DNA of 29,948 bases from DASUFE01 sp036274675. GTDB taxonomy: Bacteria; Pseudomonadota; Gammaproteobacteria; HTCC5015. Position numbers and translations under genes: made by a program. Within the stretch, counting starts at the first letter, position 1, and every line of letters begins with the position of its first letter. The notes below the pieces were generated by a model. The model was not told the DNA's origin, searched no databases, and worked only from the letters and a program-made list of their open reading frames with translations. Where the stretch lies: assembly GCA_036274675.1 (NCBI GenBank), contig DASUFE010000018.1, positions 1 through 29,948 of the forward strand. The letters run 5' to 3'. Shown one piece after another: positions 22,811 through 29,948 of this stretch.

Positions 22811-23446
22811 ATGGAAGAAACCGTTCCGCACACTTTACCGAAAACGCCGATGGCGCAGCGCTTCCGCGGCTTCCTGCCCGTCATCATCGACGTGGAAACC
22901 GGAGGCTTCAACCCGGAAACCGATGCGCTGCTGGAAATCGCCGCCGTCATTCCGTGCCTGGATGAAACCGCTGGCATGCGGCCCGAATTGACCGTGTCCA
23001 CCCATGTAGAGCCTTTCCAGGGAGCGAACCTGGATCCGAAATCACTCGCCATCACCGGCATCGACCCCTACAACCCGTTGCGCGCCGCGCTGCCGGAACA
23101 GGAAGCTTTGAGCCACATTTTCACTCCGATCCGCAAAGCGGTGAAAAATTCCGGCTGCACCCGCGCGATACTCGTTGGACACAATTCCGCTTTCGACCTG
23201 GCCTTTCTCAACGCGGCCGTCAAGCGTACCGGCATCAAGCGCAACCCGTTCCATCCTTTCAGCCACTTCGACACGGTGTCGCTGGGAGGGCTCGCTTTCG
23301 GACAAACCGTGCTGGGCCGCGCGCTCGAGGCCGCGGGCCTGACATGGAACGAGAAAGAGGCGCACTCGGCCGTTTACGACGCGGAAAGAACGGCCGAACT
23401 GTTTTGCATGATCGTGAACCGGTGGGACCGGCAATCGCGCAAATAA
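22811..23446 (+). CDS. rnt: Ribonuclease T
   Basis: RNase T trims 3' ends of tRNA and other stable RNAs and removes the terminal AMP of tRNA; it works as a cytosolic dimer. The 211-residue product carries the DEDDh exonuclease motifs: IDVETGGFNPETDALLEIAA (Exo I), GHNSAFDLAFLNAAV (Exo II) and HSAVYDAERTAEL (Exo III, His and Asp four residues apart). RFRGFLPVIIDVETGGFN matches the E. coli enzyme closely. The frame is open further upstream, but ATG 22811 gives a normal 16-residue lead; its ribosome site is weak. grxD lies next to it in the opposite direction. rnt and grxD are also near neighbours in E. coli. Confidence 0.95.
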   Translation: MEETVPHTLPKTPMAQRFRGFLPVIIDVETGGFNPETDALLEIAAVIPCLDETAGMRPELTVSTHVEPFQGANLDPKSLAITGIDPYNPLRAALPEQEALSHIFTPIRKAVKNSGCTRAILVGHNSAFDLAFLNAAVKRTGIKRNPFHPFSHFDTVSLGGLAFGQTVLGRALEAAGLTWNEKEAHSAVYDAERTAELFCMIVNRWDRQSRK

Positions 23447-23464
23447 CCCGTTCAGAACCCCTGA

Positions 23465-23788
23465 TCAGGCCTGGCTCCTGCCGGCGGCCGCCACCATTTT
23501 CTGCAACTCGCCGCTCTGGAACAACTCCAGCGTGATATCGCATCCTCCAACCAGTTCGCCATCGATAAACAACTGCGGAAAAGTCGGCCAGTCCGAATAC
23601 TGGGGCAGTGCCTGGCGGATGTCGGGCTCGGCCAGCACGTTGACATATGCGAATTGAGCGCCGCATTGCTTGAGGGCTTCCACCGCACGGCTGGAAAAAC
23701 CGCACATGGGGAATTGCGGCGTGCCTTTCATGAAAAGGACAATAGGGTTGTTTTCTATATGACCCTTGATTCGATCCATTACATCCAT
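23465..23788 (-). CDS. grxD: Monothiol glutaredoxin
   Basis: The 107-residue product is a Grx4-type monothiol glutaredoxin, which holds a [2Fe-2S] cluster with glutathione and passes it to client proteins, often with BolA. Signature pieces are NPIVLFMKGTPQFPMCGFS with the CGFS active site (about residue 30), WPTFPQLFIDGELVGGCDI and a C-terminal ELQKMVAAAG. The open frame extends to 23863, but the extra residues are outside the family; ATG 23788 has AGGT six bases before it and starts MDVMDRIKGHIENNP as usual. The gene converges with rnt and follows hyuB on the same strand after 80 bases. Confidence 0.95.
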   Translation of the reverse strand: MDVMDRIKGHIENNPIVLFMKGTPQFPMCGFSSRAVEALKQCGAQFAYVNVLAEPDIRQALPQYSDWPTFPQLFIDGELVGGCDITLELFQSGELQKMVAAAGRSQA

Positions 23789-23868
23789 CGAAAACCTCAT
23801 ACATATCAAAGTTAAATCGGCGGGCTGAGGCGGGATTAACCGCGACAACCGTAACCCGCCCAATCATT

Positions 23869-25422
23869 CTAGCCGCTTCCACGCCGGCCTGCTTGCCCGT
23901 AACCGCCCCCGCCCGGAGTTTCAATACGCAGACGATCGCCCGGCTGCAGTTGGAACGAGGACTTCTCAGGCAGTTCCCGCCCGTTCAGCCGGTTTTCCCC
24001 GCGTTTCCCGGCCGCGCCTCCGGCCAGACCCCAGGGCGCATGACGCCGTCTTTCACTGAGAAGAGTGCCCTGGGCGGCTTTTAAAAATTCGAATTCGCGG
24101 ATAATACCGTCGCCTCCCGCATGCACTCCGGCCCCGCCGGATTCCCGCCGCACCGCATATTCGGTCACGCGCAAAGGGTATTTCATTTCGAGAATTTCGA
24201 TCGGCGTGTTAAGTGTATTGGTCATATGGGTCTGCACCGCGCTCAAACCTGCACCCATGGCATGCGCGCCCATGCCGCCGCCGATGGTTTCATAATAATC
24301 CCAGGTCGCTCCCGCGCGCATGCTGCCGAGCGCCAGATTGTTCATGCCGCCCTGGCTCGCGGCCGGCATTCGCATCGACAAAGCCGGCTGTAACGCGCCG
24401 ATTACCGCGTCGACGATGCGGCTGCTGGTTTCCACATTGCCCGCGACCACGGCCGCCGGCGGGCGCGCGTTCACCAGGCAGCCGGCAGGCGCCGCGATAT
24501 CGATCATGCGGAACAAGCCCGAGCAGGCAGGAGCATGCGACGGCATCAGACAGCGGAATACATAGAGCACTGCCGCGGCGGTCACCGGCAATGGGCAATT
24601 GATATTACCCTCCACCTGGGGCGCCGTACCGGCGAAATCGACCACGATCCGCGCCTCTTCACGGCGCACGCAGACTTCGATCGGGATATCCATATGGCCG
24701 AGTCCGTCGTCATCCATAAAGTCGCGGCAACGGTAACTGCCCGGCCGGATCGACTCCAGAGTTTCGCGCCCGAGGCGCGCGGCGTATTCATTGATTTCGC
24801 GGATACCGCGGCGATACGCAGCCAGCCCCATCCCCCCGATCAACTGTCGCAGGCGTTCCAGACCACGGCGGTTGGCGCTGACCTGCGCGTTGAAATCACC
24901 GGCGCCGTGCTCCGGATTGCGCAGGCTATGCAGCAACCACTGCCAGACTTCCGTCTCCAGCACGCCCTTCCTGTAAAGATGTACCGGCGATATCAGCAGC
25001 CCCTCCTCCGCCAGGCTGCGCGACAGGGGCATCGAACCCGGAGAATCCGCGCCTATATCCGCATGGTGCGCCCGGTTGGCGACGAAGCCGGCCAGCTCGC
25101 TATCGATGAAACAAGGGCTGATCACGGTCACGTCGGGTAAATGCGTCCCCCCCTTGTAGGGATCGTTGAGGATGACCATGTCGCCGTCGCGCCACTCCAT
25201 GGCGCCCACGATATCACGCATGGCATAGGCCATGCTGCCGAGATGCACCGGGATATGCGCCGCCTGCGCGCACAGCTCGCCAGCGGCATCGAACAGCGCG
25301 CAGGAATAATCGAGCCGGTCGCGTATGTTCGGCGAGAAGGCGGCGCGGCGCAGCTGCACGCCCATCTCATCGCACAGGGCCTCGATCCGGGACACCAGGA
25401 TGCCGAGCTCGATCGGATTCAT
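23869..25422 (-). CDS. Hydantoinase B / 5-oxoprolinase family protein
   Basis: The 517-residue protein has the typical HyuB plan: ELGILVSRIEALCDEMGVQL, RAAFSPNIRDRLDYSCALFD, HIPVHLGSMAYAMRDIV, GDMVILNDPYKGGTHLPDVT, NRAHHADIGADSPGSMP, and a closing GDRLRIETPGGGGYG. HyuB proteins form half of ATP-dependent hydantoinase, 5-oxoprolinase or acetone-carboxylase-like enzymes. The other half, HyuA, usually lies immediately upstream. Here the 264 bases upstream hold no hyuA and the next gene is divergent, so the subunit is an orphan in this window. The substrate cannot be told. The start matches the family. grxD follows but is unrelated. Confidence 0.9.
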   Translation of the reverse strand: MNPIELGILVSRIEALCDEMGVQLRRAAFSPNIRDRLDYSCALFDAAGELCAQAAHIPVHLGSMAYAMRDIVGAMEWRDGDMVILNDPYKGGTHLPDVTVISPCFIDSELAGFVANRAHHADIGADSPGSMPLSRSLAEEGLLISPVHLYRKGVLETEVWQWLLHSLRNPEHGAGDFNAQVSANRRGLERLRQLIGGMGLAAYRRGIREINEYAARLGRETLESIRPGSYRCRDFMDDDGLGHMDIPIEVCVRREEARIVVDFAGTAPQVEGNINCPLPVTAAAVLYVFRCLMPSHAPACSGLFRMIDIAAPAGCLVNARPPAAVVAGNVETSSRIVDAVIGALQPALSMRMPAASQGGMNNLALGSMRAGATWDYYETIGGGMGAHAMGAGLSAVQTHMTNTLNTPIEILEMKYPLRVTEYAVRRESGGAGVHAGGDGIIREFEFLKAAQGTLLSERRRHAPWGLAGGAAGKRGENRLNGRELPEKSSFQLQPGDRLRIETPGGGGYGQAGRRGSG

Positions 25423-25507
25423 ATCATCGTTGGTTGTAGGGTTATTTGTTGCGATCCACGTTCAAACGTCATTGTTGCAAGCGCAAAGCTGAACACATAC
25501 CATAAGC

Positions 25508-25545
25508 GGCGGCAATCCCATACGAAGGCACAGGAAGTGCCGCCG
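25508..25545. repeat. Hairpin in the hyuB / PuuD-like divergent region
   Basis: CGGCGGCA and TGCCGCCG form an eight-base perfect stem with a roughly 22-base loop. A second small stem (CCAAGCGCC with GGCGTTTGG) follows at about 25550-25568. Their role is unclear; the 264-base gap holds no gene. Confidence 0.5.
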
Positions 25546-25686
25546 TCTTCCAAGCGCCTGGCGTTTGGAGGGTGAAGAAAGGCCCCTGATTAATATTAAA
25601 GAGGCTGCGTTTTTGCTTTTCATGCTCCGAGAATTCAGGGATGAATTATTCAGAGCTTTCCAAAAACTTACAACAAGAGGTAGGCC

Positions 25687-26271
25687 ATGAATCCACTTAA
25701 TTCCATCTGGGGCACCGTTATCAGCGGTTTTATCATCGCGCTTGTCATCGCCGCCGTCATCATGGGCGTGCAACTGAATTCCTGGTCCTTCACGGTCTGG
25801 TTGCATGTATTCGCGGGCATCATCTGGATCGGCATGCTTTACTATTTCAATTTCGTGCAGGTGCCGTCGGTGGCCATGGCTGCCGCCGACAAGGGCGGTC
25901 CCGGTCCTGCCGCCATCAGCAAGTATGTAGCGCCGCGCGCCCTCGCCTGGTTCCGCTGGGGTGCGGTGGCCACCTGGCTGACTGGCGCGGCCGCGCTGGA
26001 AATCATGGGCGTGGGCCTGAAGAACGCCTTTACCCTGCAGGGCCCCGGGCTGATCATCGGCATCGGCGCCTGGCTCGGCACCATCATGTTGTTTAACGTC
26101 TGGGTCCTGATCTGGCCCAACCAGAAGAAGATCCTGGGTATCGTGCAGGCCACGGACGAACAGAAAGCCAAGGCTCGCAAAATCGCCTTCATTGCATCCC
26201 GTATTAATACCCTGCTGTCGATTCCGATGCTGATGTGCATGGTCGGCCACGGCCACGGCCTGCCTATCTAA
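25687..26271 (+). CDS. PuuD-like (urate hydroxylase N-domain) membrane protein
   Basis: The 194-residue product matches the membrane part of the PuuD/Urate_ox_N family: WLHVFAGIIWIGMLYYFNFVQVPS (about 38-61), RALAWFRWGAVATWLTGAAA, GLIIGIGAWLGTIMLFNVWVLIWPNQKKILG and a final SRINTLLSIPMLMCMVGHGHG. About five transmembrane helices are expected in the inner membrane. Full PuuD enzymes oxidise urate and carry an added C-terminal cytochrome c domain, which is absent here; stand-alone N-domains are common and their role is not established. Conserved His in WLHVFAG and the closing GHGHG could bind haem or metal, which is inference. GAGG precedes the ATG and a strong terminator follows, so it is a single-gene unit. 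Confidence 0.83.
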   Translation: MNPLNSIWGTVISGFIIALVIAAVIMGVQLNSWSFTVWLHVFAGIIWIGMLYYFNFVQVPSVAMAAADKGGPGPAAISKYVAPRALAWFRWGAVATWLTGAAALEIMGVGLKNAFTLQGPGLIIGIGAWLGTIMLFNVWVLIWPNQKKILGIVQATDEQKAKARKIAFIASRINTLLSIPMLMCMVGHGHGLPI

Positions 26272-26290
26272 AGCGACGCAAGAAACCCTG

Positions 26291-26325
26291 AAAACCCGGC
26301 CTTTATCAGGCCGGGTTTTTCTTTT
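26291..26325 (+). terminator. Rho-independent terminator after the PuuD-like gene
   Basis: AACCCGGCCT and AGGCCGGGTT form a perfect stem with a five-base loop followed by TTTCTTTT, about 20 bases past the stop codon. Confidence 0.92.
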
Positions 26326-26416
26326 GGCGTGTGGAATTTTCGACCCCGCCGTTGCATAATAACCGCCCACAAGGCAGCGCGGCTGCCTTTTTTGTTTTTG
26401 GTATCGCTGATTGAAT

Positions 26417-27595
26417 ATGGATGAACATCTGATGAACACCTATGCCCGCCTGCCGGTCTGCTTTGAACGGGGTTCGGGCGCCTGGCTGTGGGACGCCGAA
26501 GGCCGGCGCTACCTGGACGCCCTCGGCGGTGTCGCTGTGTGCGCCCTCGGACATGCTCATCCCGATATTACCGCCGCCATCCGCGATCAGGCGGGACAGC
26601 TTGTACATACATCCAATCTATACCAGGTACGGCACCAACAGACGCTGGGCGACCGGCTGACGCGGCTGTCCGGCATGGACCGGGCGTTCTTCTGCAATTC
26701 GGGCGCGGAAGCGAACGAGGCCGCCATCAAGATCGCGCGGCGCTACGCCTCGGGACGCAACATCGCGCAGCCGAAAATCATAGTGATGGAAGGCAGCTTT
26801 CATGGCAGGACCCTGGCCACCCTGAGTGCGACGGGAAATATGAAGATACAACAGGGCTTTGGACCGCTGGTCGAGGGCTTCACGCGCGTACCTTATAACG
26901 ACGTGCCCGCGGTGGAAGCTCTCTCCGGCGACAAGTCAGTGGTGGCGGTGTTCGTGGAACCGGTACAGGGTGAAGGCGGCATCAATATCCCGGCGGCGGA
27001 TTACCTGGCCGCGTTGCGCAAGCTCTGCGACCGTAACGGCTGGCTGCTGATGCTGGACGAAATCCAGTCCGGCACCGGACGCACCGGCCGCTGGTTCGCC
27101 TTCCAGCATGCGGCCATCCTGCCCGACGTGCTGACCTGCGCCAAGGCGCTCGGCAACGGCGTACCGATCGGCGCCTGCCTCGCGCGCGGCGCGGCGGCGG
27201 AACTGCTGCAACCAGGCAGCCACGGCAGCACTTTCGGCGGCAATCCGCTGGCGACCCGGGCCGCGCTGGCCGTGCTCGACGTGATCGAACGCGATGAACT
27301 GCTCGTGCGCGCCGCTGCGCTGGGCGAACGCATGCTGGCGGGTTTCAGGAAAAATCTGGGCAAGACCTCGGGCGTCAAGGCTGTCCGCGGCTGCGGCCTG
27401 CTGCTCGGCATCGAGTTGGACCGCGACTGCGGCGAGTTGGTCAAGTTGGCGCTGGCGGAAGGCGTGCTGATCAACGTCACGGCCGGCCGCGTGATACGGC
27501 TGCTGCCGCCTTATATACTCACTGACGCGGAGGCCGATCGAATTGTAGAGATTGTGTCCGCATTGGTGCAGCGTTTTCTCGGCGATGTTCATTAA
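26417..27595 (+). CDS. argD: Acetylornithine aminotransferase
   Basis: ArgD is a cytosolic PLP enzyme that converts N-acetylglutamate semialdehyde to N-acetylornithine. In many bacteria it also serves as succinyldiaminopimelate transaminase in lysine synthesis. The roughly 392-residue product has YLDALGGVAVCALGHAHP, FFCNSGAEANEAAIKIAR, EGSFHGRTLATLSATGN, EPVQGEGGI, LMLDEIQSGTGRTG and TCAKALGNGVPIGA, whose Lys holds PLP, then HGSTFGGNPLATRAA. The frame opens at a TTG (26411). ATG 26417 gives MDEHLMNTYARLPV; ATG 26432 is also possible and has GGAT upstream. argF follows after 54 bases on the same strand, so the pair is probably an operon. Confidence 0.95.
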   Translation: MDEHLMNTYARLPVCFERGSGAWLWDAEGRRYLDALGGVAVCALGHAHPDITAAIRDQAGQLVHTSNLYQVRHQQTLGDRLTRLSGMDRAFFCNSGAEANEAAIKIARRYASGRNIAQPKIIVMEGSFHGRTLATLSATGNMKIQQGFGPLVEGFTRVPYNDVPAVEALSGDKSVVAVFVEPVQGEGGINIPAADYLAALRKLCDRNGWLLMLDEIQSGTGRTGRWFAFQHAAILPDVLTCAKALGNGVPIGACLARGAAAELLQPGSHGSTFGGNPLATRAALAVLDVIERDELLVRAAALGERMLAGFRKNLGKTSGVKAVRGCGLLLGIELDRDCGELVKLALAEGVLINVTAGRVIRLLPPYILTDAEADRIVEIVSALVQRFLGDVH

Positions 27596-27649
27596 TTCCG
27601 CAGCAATATTGAAATAAGTTCTATTTAAAAACCAGAGACGAACAGGACC

Positions 27650-28558
<909 letters not shown>

Positions 28559-28578
28559 AAACAACGCCAACAAAGATT

Positions 28579-28608
28579 CCTCTCGCAGGGACGCAGAGAC
28601 CGCAAGAG
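28579..28608 (+). repeat. Dispersed CTCGCAGAG element, copy 7
   Basis: The core TCTCGCAGGGACGCAGAGAC continues CGCAAGAG. It lies about 20 bases past the argF stop and is paired with an inverted copy at 28630-28660. Confidence 0.7.
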
Positions 28609-28629
28609 TAGTGATCAATATTTTCCCCG

Positions 28630-28660
28630 CGTTCACCGCGCCTCCGCGAGAGAAAATTCT
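28630..28660 (-). repeat. Dispersed CTCGCAGAG element, copy 8 (inverted)
   Basis: On the minus strand it reads TTTTCTCTCGCGGAGGCGCG followed by GTGAACG. Together with copy 7 it forms a compact inverted pair in the argF/phoU convergent gap. GCGCCTTGGCGTT just beyond is also a piece of this repeat type. Confidence 0.6.
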
Positions 28661-28726
28661 TGTTTCATTTCTTTGCGCCTTGGCGTTAAAAATATCAAGA
28701 AGGCCTTGGCAGCGCTGCGCTCTTAT

Positions 28727-29443
28727 TCAGTTTTTTGAGATGACCGCTTCGGCATCCTGCAGCTTGGTATGGCGGATGTCCTTGCCCTTGACCATGAATA
28801 CCACATACTCGCAGACGTTCTTGGCATGATCGCCAATGCGCTCCAGGGCGCGCGCGCACCACATGATCTGCAGCATGCCCTTGATCGAGCGCGGATCCTC
28901 CATCATGAAAGTGATCAGCTGACGGGTCAGCGCTTCGAACTCGACGTTGACGACATCGTCCTCCGCCGCCACCCGCATGGCCGCGTCCACGTCCAGCCGC
29001 GCCAGCGCGTCCAAACTGCCGCGCAGGGTCTTGCGCACCTGTTCGCCCAGGTGCTTCAACTTGGCGAAATTGTTGTCCGCGTGATCGACGCTCGCCAGTT
29101 CCACCGCAAACCGGCCCAGTTTCTCCGCCTCGTCGCCAATGCGCTCGAGGTCGGTAATGGTCTTGATCATCGTAATGACGGTACGCAGGTCGCCGGCTGT
29201 CGGCTGCCGCAACGCGATGATGCGCGTACAGGCCTCGTCGATCTCCACCTCCAGCTGGTTGACCTTGTAGTCCGAGGTCGCGACTTTCTCGCCCAGCGCG
29301 CCGTCCGAATCGACCAAGGCCTTGAGCCCGTCGTTGACCTGCTTCTCGACCATGCCGCCCATGGTCAGCACCTTGTTGCGAATCTGATCGAGTTCCTGCT
29401 CGAACAGGTGGGAAGTGTGTTCCGTTTTGTTTCTACCTTGCAT
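28727..29443 (-). CDS. phoU: Phosphate signalling protein PhoU
   Basis: PhoU links the Pst phosphate transporter to the sensor kinase PhoR, keeping the Pho regulon off when phosphate is plentiful. The 238-residue product shows two helical repeats typical of PhoU. The metal-binding signatures are TITDLERIGDEAEKLGRFA (about 93-111) and CARALERIGDHAKNVCEYVV (about 195-214), both with E-R-I-G-D. The frame is open to 29653, but that part is an out-of-frame shadow of pstB. ATG 29443 has GAGG nine bases upstream and starts 32 bases after pstB ends, the usual operon order. Confidence 0.96.
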   Translation of the reverse strand: MQGRNKTEHTSHLFEQELDQIRNKVLTMGGMVEKQVNDGLKALVDSDGALGEKVATSDYKVNQLEVEIDEACTRIIALRQPTAGDLRTVITMIKTITDLERIGDEAEKLGRFAVELASVDHADNNFAKLKHLGEQVRKTLRGSLDALARLDVDAAMRVAAEDDVVNVEFEALTRQLITFMMEDPRSIKGMLQIMWCARALERIGDHAKNVCEYVVFMVKGKDIRHTKLQDAEAVISKN

Positions 29444-29475
29444 GGGCGTCGCCTCTCTGATTCCTGCCGAATAAG

Positions 29476-29948
29476 CTAACCGAAACGTCCGGTAATATAA
29501 TCCTCGGTCAGCTTGTGCCTTGGGTTGGTAAAGACATCCGAGGTCCTGCCGACCTCGATCAAATGCCCCAGATGGAAATACGCGGTGCGCTGGGATACGC
29601 GCGCCGCCTGCTGCATGGAATGCGTGACGATCGCGATAGTGAAGTTCTCGCACAGCTCCGCGATCAGCTCCTCGATTTTAGCGGTGGCAATCGGATCGAG
29701 CGCCGAGCAGGGCTCGTCCATCAGGATCACTTCCGGGCCGACCGCGATCGTGCGGGCGATGCACAGCCGCTGCTGCTGCCCGCCGGACAGGCTGGTGCCC
29801 GGCGCGTCCAGCCGGTCCTTGATCTCGTTCCAGAGTCCGGCCCGTTCCAGACTGGTGATGACAATCTCATCCAGTTCCGCCCTGTTCGAGGCCAGACCAT
29901 GTATACGCGGCCCATAGGCGACGTTGTCGAATATGGATTTCGGAAAAG
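29476..29948 (-). CDS. pstB: Phosphate ABC transporter ATP-binding protein PstB (5' end cut by window edge)
   Basis: Only the C-terminal 156 or so residues are present; the gene continues past the right end of the window. Reading starts at FPKSIFDNVAYGPRIHG, typical of PstB just after the Q-loop. Then come the ABC signature LSGGQQQRLCIARTIA, the Walker B VILMDEPCSALDP, the switch histidine in IVTHSMQQAARVSQRTAYF and the close EDYITGRFG. PstB drives high-affinity phosphate import through PstC/PstA in the inner membrane. The Walker A lysine must lie beyond the edge. phoU follows directly, so the pst operon should extend to the right (pstA, pstC, pstS expected). Confidence 0.96.
   Translation of the reverse strand, partial: FPKSIFDNVAYGPRIHGLASNRAELDEIVITSLERAGLWNEIKDRLDAPGTSLSGGQQQRLCIARTIAVGPEVILMDEPCSALDPIATAKIEELIAELCENFTIAIVTHSMQQAARVSQRTAYFHLGHLIEVGRTSDVFTNPRHKLTEDYITGRFG

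Noticed and set aside
25462..26439. 325-residue minus-strand frame across the PuuD-like gene
   Set aside because: It is antisense to a clear membrane protein gene and crosses its terminator.
29453..29653. N-terminal extension of phoU
   Set aside because: These codons are the wrong frame of pstB; ATG 29443 has a good ribosome site and fits the family.

Overview
The window looks like a chromosomal segment of a GC-rich gammaproteobacterium. RNase T, Mpl, a fused kinase-like/GNAT ArgA close to the E. coli form, monothiol glutaredoxin GrxD near rnt, and a pstB-phoU pair together point to this class. I cannot name a genus. There are no rRNA, tRNA, CRISPR, intact insertion sequence or phage genes. 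I find 22 protein genes, one of them (pstB) cut by the right edge.

Layout. 1-713: non-coding, rich in palindromes. 714-1937 (-): DUF1015 protein, flanked on both sides by copies of a diverged inverted repeat. 2376-5073 (+): MgtC-family membrane protein, argA and a tiny Ala/Pro-rich lipoprotein with its own terminator. 5429-9032 (-): ubiX, then mpl followed after 3 bp by a Ser/Thr kinase with a cyclic-nucleotide-binding domain. 9447-18901 (-): a probable three-gene unit. Read in its own direction it holds a roughly 1,916-residue repeat-rich surface protein with one haem motif, an outer-membrane beta-barrel protein, and a lipoprotein with three haem motifs. 19379-21123 (+): divergent from that unit, two tandem paralogous FecR-domain proteins with Tat signals, closed by a terminator. 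21629-26271: orphan BrnA-like DUF4415 protein, TraB/GumN hydrolase, rnt, grxD, hyuB without hyuA, and a PuuD-like membrane protein. 26417-28558 (+): argD-argF. 28727-29948 (-): phoU and partial pstB.

How the genes fit together. argA, argD and argF supply three arginine-pathway steps from two loci. mpl recycles cell-wall tripeptide and is tied to a signalling kinase. pstB-phoU is the end of a phosphate uptake operon. Most other genes are housekeeping.

The most unusual part is 9447-21123. A giant secreted protein, a beta-barrel, a multihaem lipoprotein and two periplasmic FecR-type proteins lie around one divergent intergenic region. The mRNA leader of the giant gene is highly structured and contains competing complementary segments. 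This looks like an envelope or surface system with haem centres and regulated expression. Its function is inference, and I know of no named system with this gene set. A second theme is repeats: a dispersed short element (eight copies), a REP-like pair, palindrome clusters, and a roughly 400-nt tandem repeat inside the giant gene.
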